Assembly (NCBI GenBank): GCA_916048095.2
Contig: OU696572.1
Location: 7,963,454-8,027,453 of the forward strand
Direction: 5' to 3'
Length of the DNA: 64,000 bases
Source of the DNA: Sacculina carcini
Lineage: Eukaryota; Arthropoda; Thecostraca; Sacculinidae
Each line of letters starts with the position of its first letter. Within the stretch, counting starts at the first letter, position 1. Shown here one piece after another: positions 43,506-53,850 of the stretch. The notes under the pieces are model-generated. The model made no database searches and was not told where the DNA came from. It saw only the letters and a program-made list of their open reading frames with translations. The position numbers and the translations under genes were made by a program.

Positions 43506-46500
43506 GAACCTGTCGACCCCCCGATAATTCCAGGTTGTTGATAAAGGTGTGGTGTGATGATGTGAAACGACCTATGTCCGTTCTCGTCGACACTGGCAGT
43601 ACGAACTCCATTGTCATGACGAAATCAATCTTACGTATGGTACCAGAGCAAAAATGTGCATTGAACCTGCAGTTGTTGAGTGGTGTAAGCGTTACCGCCA
43701 GTAAGAGCTTTATTCTAAAAAATGTTCGATTTTCTTCTGATGGTTGTGTTAAAATCAAATCGCTGCGCGTTTGGTTGTGCGATTCTAACTATCGTCCACC
43801 GTTTGACATTATTTTCGGTATGGATGCAATATTGGCAGCCGGTGGAATGAATGTTTCGCCAGATGGCAAAGTGTCGTTTGGTGTGTCAAGTACGGGTGCA
43901 CCGTGGGGATCTTGTCTGCAAAAGATTCCTTCACTTGATGCTGCAAAGCCTCAAGCTGCTGTGCTGCAGTCGACGCCAAGTCACACAGGGACCTCCACAT
44001 TGGAGATAGTGGATTGTGATTTCAAGGCATTCTTTGACGGGAGGAAGTGGATTGTGAACTGGTTCTGGGAGAATGAAGTACCCAATAGAAAAATCAATTG
44101 TGCGAACTATGCTATTAAGCCGACAGAAAAAGCTGCTTTTGAAGCCGAGGTTAATTCGTGGATCGAGGAAGGTGTACTCATTCCCTACGACGAGAAAATA
44201 CACGGTGTCATTGGAGAAAAATTGCCCTTGTATGCAGTCAAACAGGAGAAGAAGGACAAAATCAGACCCGTGCTGGATTATAGGCGATTGAACTGTTATA
44301 TTCGGAGTGCTCCTGGTATGGATTCGGCAGTGTGTGATGAAAAGCTCCGTAAGTGGAGGCGCATGGGCAGTGATGTGTCGATAATCGATTTGAAAAAAGC
44401 CTATCTCCAGATACATATGGCAACCGAACTACAAAGATATCAAGTGGTGGAATTTATGGGGAAGCAGTATACCATGACCAGGCTGGGTTTTGGACTATCA
44501 ATCGGGCCCAAAGTCATGACGGAAATACTGAAGAAAGTTTTTCTCAAAGCCGATTTTGACACCAGTGGAGTTGACTTTTACATCGACGATGTGATAGTGG
44601 ATAAATCTCGTGTAAGAACAGAACAAGTTGTTCAGCATCTGCAAAAATATGGTTTGATCACAAAAAGTCCTTGCGATCTGAACGGTGCCAGAGTACTCGG
44701 ACTCAAAGTGGAAACCAAGCCATCTGGAGTACAGTGGCAACGAGATGGTGATGTTCCCGTTGTGCCAGATGTTTTGACAAAAAGGTCTCTGTTTTCATTG
44801 TGCGGCAAGTGGATCGGCCACTTTCCTATAGCCGGTTGGCTTCGAGTCGTATGTGGACTAATCAAGCGGCGCGCGTCTGAAGGCTTAGAAAACAAGTCGA
44901 ATGCGCATTGGGATGCAGAAGTAGATGAACATACTGCAGTAATTATTAAATCAATTGCCGACGAAGTGAAACATCGAGATCCGGTACGTGGTTTTTGGTG
45001 TGTTGAGGATCGCCGACCCAGGATATGGGTCGATGCCAGTAACATCGCCACTGGCGTTGTTCTTACAGTGGATGGAAAACCAGTGGAAGATGGTTGCTGG
45101 CTGAGGAAGCCGAACGACTCTTCGCATATTAACGTGGCTGAGTTAGACGCGGCGGTTAAAGGAATAAATTTGTGCTTGAAGTGGGGATTCCGAAAAGCTG
45201 AGTTGATAACCGATTCGTCTGTCGTTCATGGTTGGCTGACCAGCGCGGTTCATAATACACATCGGATTCGAACACACGGCATGTCCGAAATGCTGATCCG
45301 CAGACGACTGGATGTAATCCGTGAATTGCTGGCATCGTTTTCACTGGAACTGCATGTGAGACAAGTAGACAGCAAAGAAAACATCGCCGACGCCATGACA
45401 CGTCCACCCCGTTTCCTGCCGTTACTGTCTTCTGGTTCAACAAGTGGATGTTACGCTCTAACCAGAGATGAGCGCGAGGTCATACAAGGCATCCACGATA
45501 GCACATGGGTGTACAGCGTACAAAGGAACTCGTTTCAAATGTGTTTCCATCTGTGAGTTCTATTGAGGTGGACGAGGCGATACGTCATTGCGAATCATGT
45601 CGTCGGATAGATCCGGTAAATCGCACAAAGAATCATCATGGCTCACTCAGTGTTCCCGCCGTATGGAGAAGACTTGCAATAGATATTACGTACTACAACC
45701 ATGCCACGTACTTGTCCATCATCGACTGCTGTTCTAGGTTTACTATCTGGAGAAAATTGAGCAATGAAAATGCTGCGTCGGTGGTTGCCGCTCTGGAGAG
45801 TGTATTCGTTGATTTTGGTCCACCCTGTAGCGTTTTATCCGATAATGCGCCGGTATTTCTCAGTACTGAGTTCTCCAGCCTTGTGCACGAGTGGGAGGTT
45901 TATCATGAAAAGTCGTGTGCATATCGTCATCAAGGAAATGGCATATGTGAACGTGTACATCGCACTATCAAACGAATGGCGTCCAGAACAGGATGCACAA
46001 TCGGTAAAGCGGTTTTTTACTACAATGCGACGACAAGTCAATCTACCAGTGAGACGCCATTTGCAAGTGTTTTCAGAGCCGCACCGCAACTACCGAGAAT
46101 ACGTCGAAGTCGTGTTCTGACATCTACCAAGTTACGTCAAACTTGGACGAATTCGTGCCGTCGTGATAGAGTTTCATGCATGTACAAACCTGGTGACATG
46201 GTATTTCTACGCCCACCGGATGGTCGCTGCACTACAAAATGGACAGGACCGCATCGAGTGGAAAGTGCGAATAGATGGACAGTAAATATTGGTGATGGTG
46301 TCAACAGGCATGTGTCGCATGTTCGTCCAGTGGGACGTTCGTCAGCCGCACGGATCAGCCGCACGATCGTGTCTTCGGTTCCCGTACAACATTCCTATGG
46401 ATCCAGTGCTGACAGCGAAGATACGGCACGGAATGTAGTTTCACTACAGGACTCAAACGTTCGTGATGAAGTCCCTGCTACTGGGCGGTACAATTTTCGT

Positions 46501-46542
46501 GAGCGGGCCAACTTGAGGCGACCTGCTCGTTATCGGTCGTAG
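43415..46542 (+). pseudogene. Element J Pol region: protease, RT, RNase H, integrase
   Basis: The protease has LVDTGSTNSIVM. RT has IRPVLDYRRLN, IIDLKKAYLQIH and FYIDDVIVD. RNase H has IWVDASNIATG, NVAELDAAVKG and ITDSSVV. The integrase has CESCRRIDPVN, AIDITYYN, SDNAPVFLS and NGICERVHRTIKRMASRTG. A C-terminal TKWTGPHRV motif and Arg-rich end follow. Broken fossil, nearly complete. Confidence 0.85.
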
Positions 46543-46676
46543 TGTACGATTATATTCCTGCGTGTATTGTTCATTTGATCATTTGTTCAGTTGATGTTTA
46601 TGTTACAACGTGTTTTTGGGAGGTTTTCCAAGTTTGTGGTGATATTCCTTTGCTGACTCGGGGGAGTGTTAGAGTT

Positions 46677-46947
46677 GATTAAAGAGTCAGCCAGCTACTG
46701 TGGTAAAGAGCGCGTGTGCATCGCTGTGCGATACCGCGGTTCAAGTAACGGCGTCCACATGAGACAACGTTAGGTGCGATGTCCTTGTCAAGGCCAAAGG
46801 CGAGCAGTGTTTGTTCGGTGATCGGCGGTGATCGTGCGTGCGCTGTCTGTGCGTTGTGATTTGTGTGACATAGTCTGTGTGTGTTACTATTTGTGTGTGT
46901 TTATATATACACATATATATATATATATATGTACAGTCTGTCTTACA
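46677..46947 (+). repeat. 3' LTR of element J
   Basis: 271 bp from TGTTAGAGTTGATT, after the purine tract CTCGGGGGAG, to GTCTGTCTTACA. It is longer than the 5' copy because of a (TA)n expansion at about 46910-46930. Confidence 0.9.
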
Positions 46948-48381
46948 AATCATGTTTTTAAAAGAAACCATGTTTTCTATGAAAAAATGCAATGATGTTT
47001 TTCAAACTGGTTTTAAATTCGTTTTATTAATGTACAGGTCCAGAAAATGTTGGCAGCAGAACAAGACAAGCTAATTGGTTGTTCAAGTGTTTTCTTTGAC
47101 AAACGTTCATTTAAACTAACGCTTTTTTAATGAAACAATGTTTTCTAAAACAGTATCTATGTAAGATAGATTTGATTGATGTACGTTCAAATAACTTTTG
47201 TATAGCAAGTAGCCTGCTGGTACGTATAAGCGGCTGGTTAAACCACTTAATTTAAACTGTTATTTTAAACCATGGTTTTTTTCAAAACATATTTTTTGAA
47301 AAAACTGTTTTCGTAGATGTAGAGAATGCGAAAAAAATTGGCGGCAGATCAAGGAAAGTGTAACCAAATTAACTGTTTTTTTATTAGTAACCTGTTTTTA
47401 GAACTGGTTTTATGGATGATGGTTTCTTTGATGTAGTTATTTGTGTTCAAATACTTTTTTGTACATCAAATATATTTCCTCAGTTGTTTTTTTCCTACAC
47501 GAAAATATTGTCCTTTTTTCTGGTCCGTTGCCACTGCGACCCGCTTTTATCCGTAGTCTCATTAGGGACACTAAGTTTGTGTGCATATTCGTAGTATTTG
47601 TGTAAATATTTGCAGTGTTTGTACTCTTATATTTGCAAATAATTGATCTGCTGAATGAAATGATGAAACTTATTATAACCAACGTAGTTAATTTCTGGCA
47701 GTAAAAAGTTAATGTGTAAAAAATAAAAATAAATTATGCCACCTGTTGTTTTTTTAAAACAGTTTCAGATTTTAGCATAAAAACGGTTCTCAAACCCTGC
47801 TTTCTTACACAATGATTAACTCAATAATTGAATGCAAAACTGTAATGTACATAGAAGTGCCGCACAGTACCGTGCAAACAATGATATTAGGCCTTTCAGA
47901 CACATTATAACAATTATATTGTGCATATTTAATGATAATTCAATTTGATAGGGACACTAATAGCATGAATAACCCATGTTTTGATAAAAATAGTTCATTT
48001 AACATCCCAAATATATCATTTCCATAATTTGAATTCTTTGCATGACTCTTCAAAAAAAACAAAAAGAACGTGTTTTTTTTGGTCGCGGTTTTTTTTGGCA
48101 AAAAAAGGTCTTGGCAAAAAAAGGCAAAAAAAGGCTTTTTTGGCAAAAAAAGGTTTGAGGTCGCATCTCTATGCGCGTCTAACATTTTGCGATAAATAAA
48201 ACAGCAATAACAATCAAAAGCATATACAAACACCGTGCACACATAATTGTTATATAACGGAATTAATACGTAATGACACTCGCGGTAATACAGTGACAGT
48301 GATATAATTGGCAAATGCAAATACAATAAAACAGTGTACACATTTGACATACATGGAACAGAATTTATGTGTGTGGCTACA

Positions 48382-51300
48382 CTACCCCCTCCCTAGACTT
48401 TCGAGTGCAAAGGCGACATGTCGATATCTCTGTGGGGCACGTACAATGCGTCCACTGCGTGTTCTGATGCACGACTTACTTGTAACCACCGGTGGGTGTG
48501 TGTGCTGTGAAGTTCTGTGCGTGCTGCTGTCTGTGCACTCAGATGTCCGGTGAACAGGCGCGTCGGTTCTGACAAACAACTCGGTAGTGTCAGGTTCTGT
48601 TGACGTGGAGTCGTTTATGATCGGCGATGAAGCAACACGTTCTTCAGCTATTTCGACAAATGTCGGTTTGCAGCGATCAATGGAGATGACGTCGTCTTTG
48701 CTGCGTCGCATGATGGTAATGGTCTTGCCAGTCCTGGCCTTCACCAAGAAGGGACCGTCGTACCGACTCTCCAGGGGATAGCGATGACCATCTTTGCGCA
48801 CGAAAACGTGAGTGCACGTTGACAGGGCACTGGGAACGTATGAACGCTGCTGAACCGGACGTGGCAGAGTTGGCCTAAGTTTCGCCATATGTCGTCGCAG
48901 TCTGTTCACGTACGAAGACGGGTCAGAAGCCGGTGCTGAAGAGTGAAAGAACTCTCCGGGTAATCTCACCGTAGAGCCGTACACGAGCTCCGCTGCTGTG
49001 GCACCGATGTCCGGTTTGTGCGTGGCTCGGATGCCTAGCAGAACTAGAGGCAGAGCGTCTGTCCAGGAGGTGAGATCGTGAGCCCTCAGGCCCGTTTTCA
49101 GCTGCCGGTGCAGCCGTTCCACCATGCCGTTGCAGGCCGGATGGAAGCTGGTTGTGCGCTTTCGTTGACAACCAAGCATGCGCTGCATGTCACTCCACAA
49201 CGCCGACTCGAATTGAGCACCGCGGTCACTTGTGATGGTGGTTGGCACGCCGTACCTCGCGATCCAGCTGCTGATGAACGCACGTGCGACTGTCTCGGTG
49301 CGTGAATCCCGAATGGGGATGGCTTCCGGCCATCGAGTGAAACGGTCGACACAAGTGAGGATGTAAGAACAACCACGAGACGGGGGCAGAGGACCCACGA
49401 GGTCAACACGGATGTGGTCGAAGCGTTCTTTTGGTGCGTCAAATGTTCCGATTGGTGATTTGGTGTGGCGAGTCACTTTGTTTTTCTGGCACTGGATGCA
49501 AGCTCTAGCAATGTGCCTCATTTCTCTATCCATATTGGGCCATGCGAAACGCTTGCTCACCAACTTCACAGTGGCGTCGACACCCGGGTGAGAAATGTCG
49601 TGGAGAAACTTCGTGTAAGGTTGCCTCAATGCCACCGGTAATACTGGACGCGAAGATCCGGTCGATTTGTCACACAGCAGTGTAGTGTCGTCTGTCAATT
49701 TGACGTCCTTGAGCTTCAGTGAGCCAGGTGAACGACGGATTTCCTCTATGGACGGATCCTCCACTTGAGCGTGCGCGAGTGCGGTGAAATCGTCAATGGG
49801 TACGCTTGGTTGTGTCAGCATAGTCACAGTACGCGATAGAGCGTCAGCAGCTGCGTTGTCCTTGCCAGGAATATGCCGAATGTCTCCGATGAATTGGCTG
49901 ATGAAGTCAAGATGTCTCAGCTCACGGGGAGAATGACGATCGGATGCGGCACCGAGTGCACTCACGAGCGGTTTGTGGTCGGTGAATACACAGGGATGCT
50001 GCCCTTCGATTATATGTCGGAAGTGTTTCACTGCCAGGTACACACCGAGAAGCTCACGTCCAAAGGTGCTGTACTTGCGCTGCGTTTTGTCGAGTGACTT
50101 TGAGAAATATGACAGCGGTTGCCACTGATGGTTGACTTCTTGCTGCAACACTGCTCCTACGCCAGTGTCTGATGCGTCCACTAGGATGCTGAGCGGAGCA
50201 CCAGGCCGTTGATGGGCGAGCTGAGTTGCTTGTGACAACGTGTGTTTGATCGATTCGAACGCATCTTGTGTTGACACAGTCCAGGCGACGGCAGCTCTGG
50301 AGCGTTTGGCGCGGTGTGTGATTAGCGCATGGAGGGGCTGAAGCATATGGGCGGCGTTCGGAATGAATCTGTGGTAGTACGCTACCATACCCAAGAAGCG
50401 TCGTAGCCCGGACTGGCTGGATGGCAATGGGTAGTGACGTATGGCGTCCACTCTCTCAGGAAGTGGGTGGACACCGCCAGAGTCTACCATGTGTCCCAGG
50501 AACTTGACGCGTTTGGCACCGACTACGCACTTGTCCTTGTTTACGACGATGCCGTACTGTTGAAGTCGAGTGAAAACGGTTCGCAGGAGGTTCTCATGAT
50601 GTGTTTCGGACGGGCTGGCCAGTAAAATATCATCCAGGTATGCAAAACAATGAGGAACTCCGCGCAACACCTCGTCGATGAACCGTTGAAAAGTTTGTCC
50701 CGCGTTGCGAAGGCCAAATGGCATACGCACCATTTCGTAAAGCCCAAACGGCGTTGTTATTGCGGTTTTTGGAATGTCCGCCGGTTCGACAGGAATCTGA
50801 TTATAAGCGCGTACCAAATCCAGCGTAGAAAATAACGTGCAGCCGTGCAGGTGCGTTGAAAAATCTCTGAGGTACGGCAGCGGGTACCTGTCAGGCACTG
50901 TGCGTGCGTTCAACCCACGGTAATCGCCGCATGGGCGCCACTCACCTGGTGTTTTCTTCGGCACGAGATGCAGTGGTGATGCCCAGTTGCTGGACGATGG
51001 GCGTATGATGCCGAGTTTCAACATCTTGTCGAATTCGCGTCTGGCAATGACATCGCGACCCTGTGGCAGACGTCTGGGCCTGAAGAACACTGGCTGGCCG
51101 GTGGTCACGATGTGGTGTGTGACTGAATGCTTCACCTGTGACGGTGCAGTGGGAGGAGCTGTCAGGTCCGTAAACTCGTCCAGGACGTGTTGGTAGGCGG
51201 TGAGCGGCATTGCAATCACCTGAATGCCGGGTGCTGTCAGCTGTAGAATCGAGCCCGTATTCAGGACGACGCCATCTCGTAGTAGCCGTTGTTGGTTGAT

Positions 51301-51672
51301 GTCCACGACCAATCTGTGTACTCGCAGAAAATCCGCGCCGATAATAGGCATATTTACGTCAGCGACCAGAAATGTCCACGGACACGTTGCGCCGTTGCCG
51401 AAGGTAACGGTGTGGTGTCTAGTGCCGTACATCTCAATGGCAGACCCGTTGGCGGCTCGTAGTCGTGTCTGATTTGCAATGCGTGAAAAGCAATGTTTGT
51501 TGCTTTTGTATGGCAAGACACTCACTTGTGCACCAGTGTCTATGAGATATTTTTCATGTGTTGCCCTATCACTCACGAACAATAATGGCACTAACCCTGC
51601 ATTGCCTCCCAAACACTGCGCCACGTGCTGGGGGCTCATCAGTTTAACGCCCATGAGCACGGAGGTGAGCAT
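48382..51672 (-). CDS. pol: Element K Pol: protease, RT, RNase H, integrase
   Basis: 1096 residues, full length for the family. The protease has [12 protein letters not shown] and [13 protein letters not shown] has [27 protein letters not shown] and [11 protein letters not shown]. RNase H has [13 protein letters not shown] and TDHKPL. The integrase has [11 protein letters not shown] to CIQCQKNK and a core with [20 protein letters not shown] and [12 protein letters not shown], then DGPFLV (GPY/F type). The tail ends near [10 protein letters not shown]. Confidence 0.9.
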   Translation of the reverse strand: MLTSVLMGVKLMSPQHVAQCLGGNAGLVPLLFVSDRATHEKYLIDTGAQVSVLPYKSNKHCFSRIANQTRLRAANGSAIEMYGTRHHTVTFGNGATCPWTFLVADVNMPIIGADFLRVHRLVVDINQQRLLRDGVVLNTGSILQLTAPGIQVIAMPLTAYQHVLDEFTDLTAPPTAPSQVKHSVTHHIVTTGQPVFFRPRRLPQGRDVIARREFDKMLKLGIIRPSSSNWASPLHLVPKKTPGEWRPCGDYRGLNARTVPDRYPLPYLRDFSTHLHGCTLFSTLDLVRAYNQIPVEPADIPKTAITTPFGLYEMVRMPFGLRNAGQTFQRFIDEVLRGVPHCFAYLDDILLASPSETHHENLLRTVFTRLQQYGIVVNKDKCVVGAKRVKFLGHMVDSGGVHPLPERVDAIRHYPLPSSQSGLRRFLGMVAYYHRFIPNAAHMLQPLHALITHRAKRSRAAVAWTVSTQDAFESIKHTLSQATQLAHQRPGAPLSILVDASDTGVGAVLQQEVNHQWQPLSYFSKSLDKTQRKYSTFGRELLGVYLAVKHFRHIIEGQHPCVFTDHKPLVSALGAASDRHSPRELRHLDFISQFIGDIRHIPGKDNAAADALSRTVTMLTQPSVPIDDFTALAHAQVEDPSIEEIRRSPGSLKLKDVKLTDDTTLLCDKSTGSSRPVLPVALRQPYTKFLHDISHPGVDATVKLVSKRFAWPNMDREMRHIARACIQCQKNKVTRHTKSPIGTFDAPKERFDHIRVDLVGPLPPSRGCSYILTCVDRFTRWPEAIPIRDSRTETVARAFISSWIARYGVPTTITSDRGAQFESALWSDMQRMLGCQRKRTTSFHPACNGMVERLHRQLKTGLRAHDLTSWTDALPLVLLGIRATHKPDIGATAAELVYGSTVRLPGEFFHSSAPASDPSSYVNRLRRHMAKLRPTLPRPVQQRSYVPSALSTCTHVFVRKDGHRYPLESRYDGPFLVKARTGKTITIMRRSKDDVISIDRCKPTFVEIAEERVASSPIINDSTSTEPDTTELFVRTDAPVHRTSECTDSSTHRTSQHTHPPVVTSKSCIRTRSGRIVRAPQRYRHVAFALESLGRG

Positions 51673-52589
51673 TTACGAGCATCGGCACCGAAGCGCGCGT
51701 GGTAATGGCAGATCCGCCGCCGCTGTGAATGTGCTGGCTGTTGTGGTGAGCGTGATGCACTGTGGTGCGTCTCACCTCTACTGAAGGATTGACGATGCCG
51801 TGTAGGTCGTGGTGACGGTGATCGCCGGCGATTGTTGTACGCGACGGACTGCTGCCGATCACGTGACGTCGGGCGGTCATGCAGCGCTGTGCGTAGCTCC
51901 TTGTTGGACGTCTCCAGTCGTTGCACTGCTTCCACGAGTGTAGAAAGCACTTGCTCCAAAGCAGGTGGGTGCTGCTGCTGGATGGCCGTGACGTGCTGAG
52001 CTGCTGTGGGTCGAGATGAAAGACCGCTGGCCTCCAGGTATCGATCGGCGGCGCCGGCGAGCTCGTCCAGTGTGCTAGAAGCTGGCAGTAATGCCAGAGC
52101 AGCACGTGCTTCCTGTGGTAAGCGCTGAAGAAACAGTGTGCGGAGAAGGCCTGTGTCTGCAGGAACATCGCCAGCTGAACGTAGCTCATGCCGCATAGAG
52201 CGCAGTAGGGCGGTGGGCTTCTGGTCGCCCAGTTGTTGGTTGGACAGTAACGCATCCAGTCGACTGGCGTTTGACTGCGCGAGCCGTTCCTGCAGGGCGG
52301 TGCTCAAAGCAGCGAACGATTTGGGTCCACGTAGCACGTCCTTCAATTGCGTGGCGATGTGTGGCGGCAGGTTTGCCACAACAAGTTTGAAGCGCGTCTC
52401 GTCGCTCTCGATGCAGGCCACATCAAACGCACACTCCACTTGTACCAACCAGACTTCAGGATCCTCCGGTAGGAACACTGGCAGTCGGAATGTGGCGCTG
52501 GGTCTGGGTACCGCTTGCTCGGAGCCATGAGGCTGAGCGCCATGCGCTGCCGTGCTCTGCACGGGGTCGCCAGTGTCGCTGATGGGCAT
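51639..52589 (-). CDS. gag: Element K Gag (CHCC type)
   Basis: About 316 residues from [12 protein letters not shown]; this ATG lies 16 bases inside the LTR, so the frame reads through the primer site. Landmarks are [38 protein letters not shown] and [19 protein letters not shown], then an Arg-rich region and [18 protein letters not shown], the CHCC zinc motif. Confidence 0.85.
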   Translation of the reverse strand: MPISDTGDPVQSTAAHGAQPHGSEQAVPRPSATFRLPVFLPEDPEVWLVQVECAFDVACIESDETRFKLVVANLPPHIATQLKDVLRGPKSFAALSTALQERLAQSNASRLDALLSNQQLGDQKPTALLRSMRHELRSAGDVPADTGLLRTLFLQRLPQEARAALALLPASSTLDELAGAADRYLEASGLSSRPTAAQHVTAIQQQHPPALEQVLSTLVEAVQRLETSNKELRTALHDRPTSRDRQQSVAYNNRRRSPSPRPTRHRQSFSRGETHHSASRSPQQPAHSQRRRICHYHARFGADARKCSPPCSWALN

Positions 52590-53459
52590 GATGCCGCTAG
52601 CGATCAGTCCCAGTGGCTGTGGCAGCAGGTGTGCCGTGAACCAGTGGCGTAGTGTACGAGTGACGGAGGGTGTGAGACCCAGTCACTCACTAACGCCAAC
52701 TGCAGCGCACTGAAACGACAGGGTGTGCCCTGTCTGTCGACCCTAAATCGACTACCCGACAGCGCGACGTTCGGTATAAAAACCTTCCGTCTTGCTAAGA
52801 GACGTCCGAGCTGGGAGTGCACCGCTAAGTGACACTAGCCAGACTCGACGGTTTAAAGCGAACGTCTGATGCCTCAGAATCAAATGTGCTCAAGCCCACC
52901 GCTATGGGTGTCTGTCTCGGAGGAATAACCGGCTACGGTATTCAGTCCAAGGCAGGCGGCAGAGCACAATCTATCCTTGGCAAAACGCTGTGAGGGCGAT
53001 GTGGTCTTTAAAAAGACCGAAATGTATATTGCGTAGGTTAACTCGCTAATTTTACAGGGAGCGGGAACGGTACCGTGGAGACCAATAAAACTCAGAGCCG
53101 ACGACGTGAACGAGACCTTTATTGCCGAAAGTGCACGCTTTATATACCGCACGTTGTAACCGTACGGTGTGGTGTTACACGTGACGTCACTGCTACCGTG
53201 TGCAACATGATGAATGTGTATGTGTGTGTGTGTGTTTGTCTGACGCACATGCGCGTCTAACATTTTGCGATAAATAAAACAGCAATAACAATCAAAAGCA
53301 TATACAAACACCGTGCACACATAATTGTTATATAACGGAATTAATACGTAATGACACTCGCGGTAATACAGTGACAGTGATATAATTGGCAAATGCAAAT
53401 ACAATAAAACAGTGTACACATTTGACATACATGGAACAGAATTGATGTGTGTGGCTACA
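52574..53459 (-). repeat. 5' LTR of element K
   Basis: 886 bp, minus strand from TGTAGCCACACAT to CATCAGCGACA. The primer site TGGCGACCCCGTGC lies one base beyond. It aligns with 41396-48381 minus the hAT insertion (about 940 bp); the difference is largely a GTTTATGTTT-type simple repeat. Confidence 0.9.
53139..53189 (-). promoter_or_regulatory. LTR promoter elements of K: CRE and TATA box
   Basis: On the minus strand TGACGTCA (53182-53189) lies about 36 bases upstream of TATATAAA (53139-53146), a plausible U3 promoter. The same pair is present in the other LTR (CRE at 41993-42000). TGACGTCA also occurs in the unrelated LTRs of element C. Confidence 0.65.
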
Positions 53460-53850
53460 ACATGGTTTCTTTTGAAAAAACATGATTATTCAATGAATTT
53501 GTTTTGTTATGCTGACAAATTATTTCTAATATCCACATAATTAGAACCATCTTTAAAAACATGGGTTTTCTCAATGAAAAAAAAACTTAACCACCGGACC
53601 CGGATGCACTTTCAAACAGTCTCCTGAGGTATTTATTGATAAATATTCTTGTTTTTTATACTATTATCAAATTTTCTTTGAAATAAGACACGTAAAGATG
53701 TACAAAACATCAATTGAACTCATTTCTATGTACTAAAATCTAACATCCGATGACAATTGAGGCTAATTCTAAAAAAACAAAAAAACAAAGAAAAACTAAA
53801 AAAACATGTTTTTTTGCAAAAAAACGTTTTTTTGCATCACTAAGCATGAC

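Larger units (their letters stand above)
42512..46947 (+). mobile_element. Element J: Ty3/gypsy retrotransposon with tRNA-Phe-like primer motif
   Basis: LTRs at 42512-42768 and 46677-46947 are flanked by AATCA duplications (42507-42511, 46948-46952). The empty site is visible in hAT copy 2 at about 53485-53500. Gag is 42789-43505 and pol about 43415-46542. The LTRs are about 98% alike apart from a TA-repeat length change. It is related to H and B. It looks almost whole, with about one break. Confidence 0.92.
42133..48170 (+). mobile_element. hAT-like copy 1 (~1.6 kb without its insertion)
   Basis: The ends are TAGTGATGCAAAAAAA (42133) and GGTCGCATCTCTA (48170). The exact 8-bp duplication TGCGCGTC is at 42125-42132 and 48171-48178, and the other LTR of K shows the empty site at about 53241-53255. 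Without element J it is 1.60 kb, matching copy 2 in inverse orientation. It has poly-A/T tracts near both ends and no transposase. It is non-autonomous and young, because it lies in a young LTR. Confidence 0.92.
41396..48381 (-). repeat. 3' LTR of element K, containing hAT copy 1
   Basis: On the minus strand it follows the purine tract GGAGGGGGTAG at 48382-48392. hAT copy 1 sits at 42133-48170 within it, with an 8-bp duplication. The rest matches 52574-53459 closely. Confidence 0.9.
41396..53459 (-). mobile_element. Element K: CsRn1-like Ty3/gypsy retrotransposon; body looks whole
   Basis: Minus strand. The 5' LTR is 52574-53459 and the 3' LTR 41396-48381, the latter enlarged by hAT copy 1. 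The ACAT duplication lies at 41392-41395 and 53460-53463, and the uninterrupted hAT sequence of copy 1 confirms the empty site. Gag (52589-51639) and pol (51672-48382) are long and uninterrupted and overlap in the usual way. The LTR copies are nearly identical, so it is young; no break was noticed in gag or pol. Confidence 0.92.
40156..53842 (-). mobile_element. hAT-like copy 2 (~1.6 kb without its insertion)
   Basis: The ends are TAGAGATGCGACC (40156) and GCATCACTA (53842), forming short inverted repeats. The 8-bp flanks AGTATGAC (40148-40155) and AGCATGAC (53843-53850) differ at one base. Element K and its 4-bp duplication occupy 41396-53463. The remaining 1.62 kb is non-coding and has long A/T tracts near both ends. 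An 8-bp duplication and TAG(A/T)GATGC ends fit the hAT superfamily; no transposase is present, so it is non-autonomous. Confidence 0.85.

Noticed and set aside
40156-53842. A hAT transposase or host gene inside the 1.6-kb hAT-like copies
   Set aside because: Once the inserted LTR elements are excluded, no reading frame with transposase features remains.
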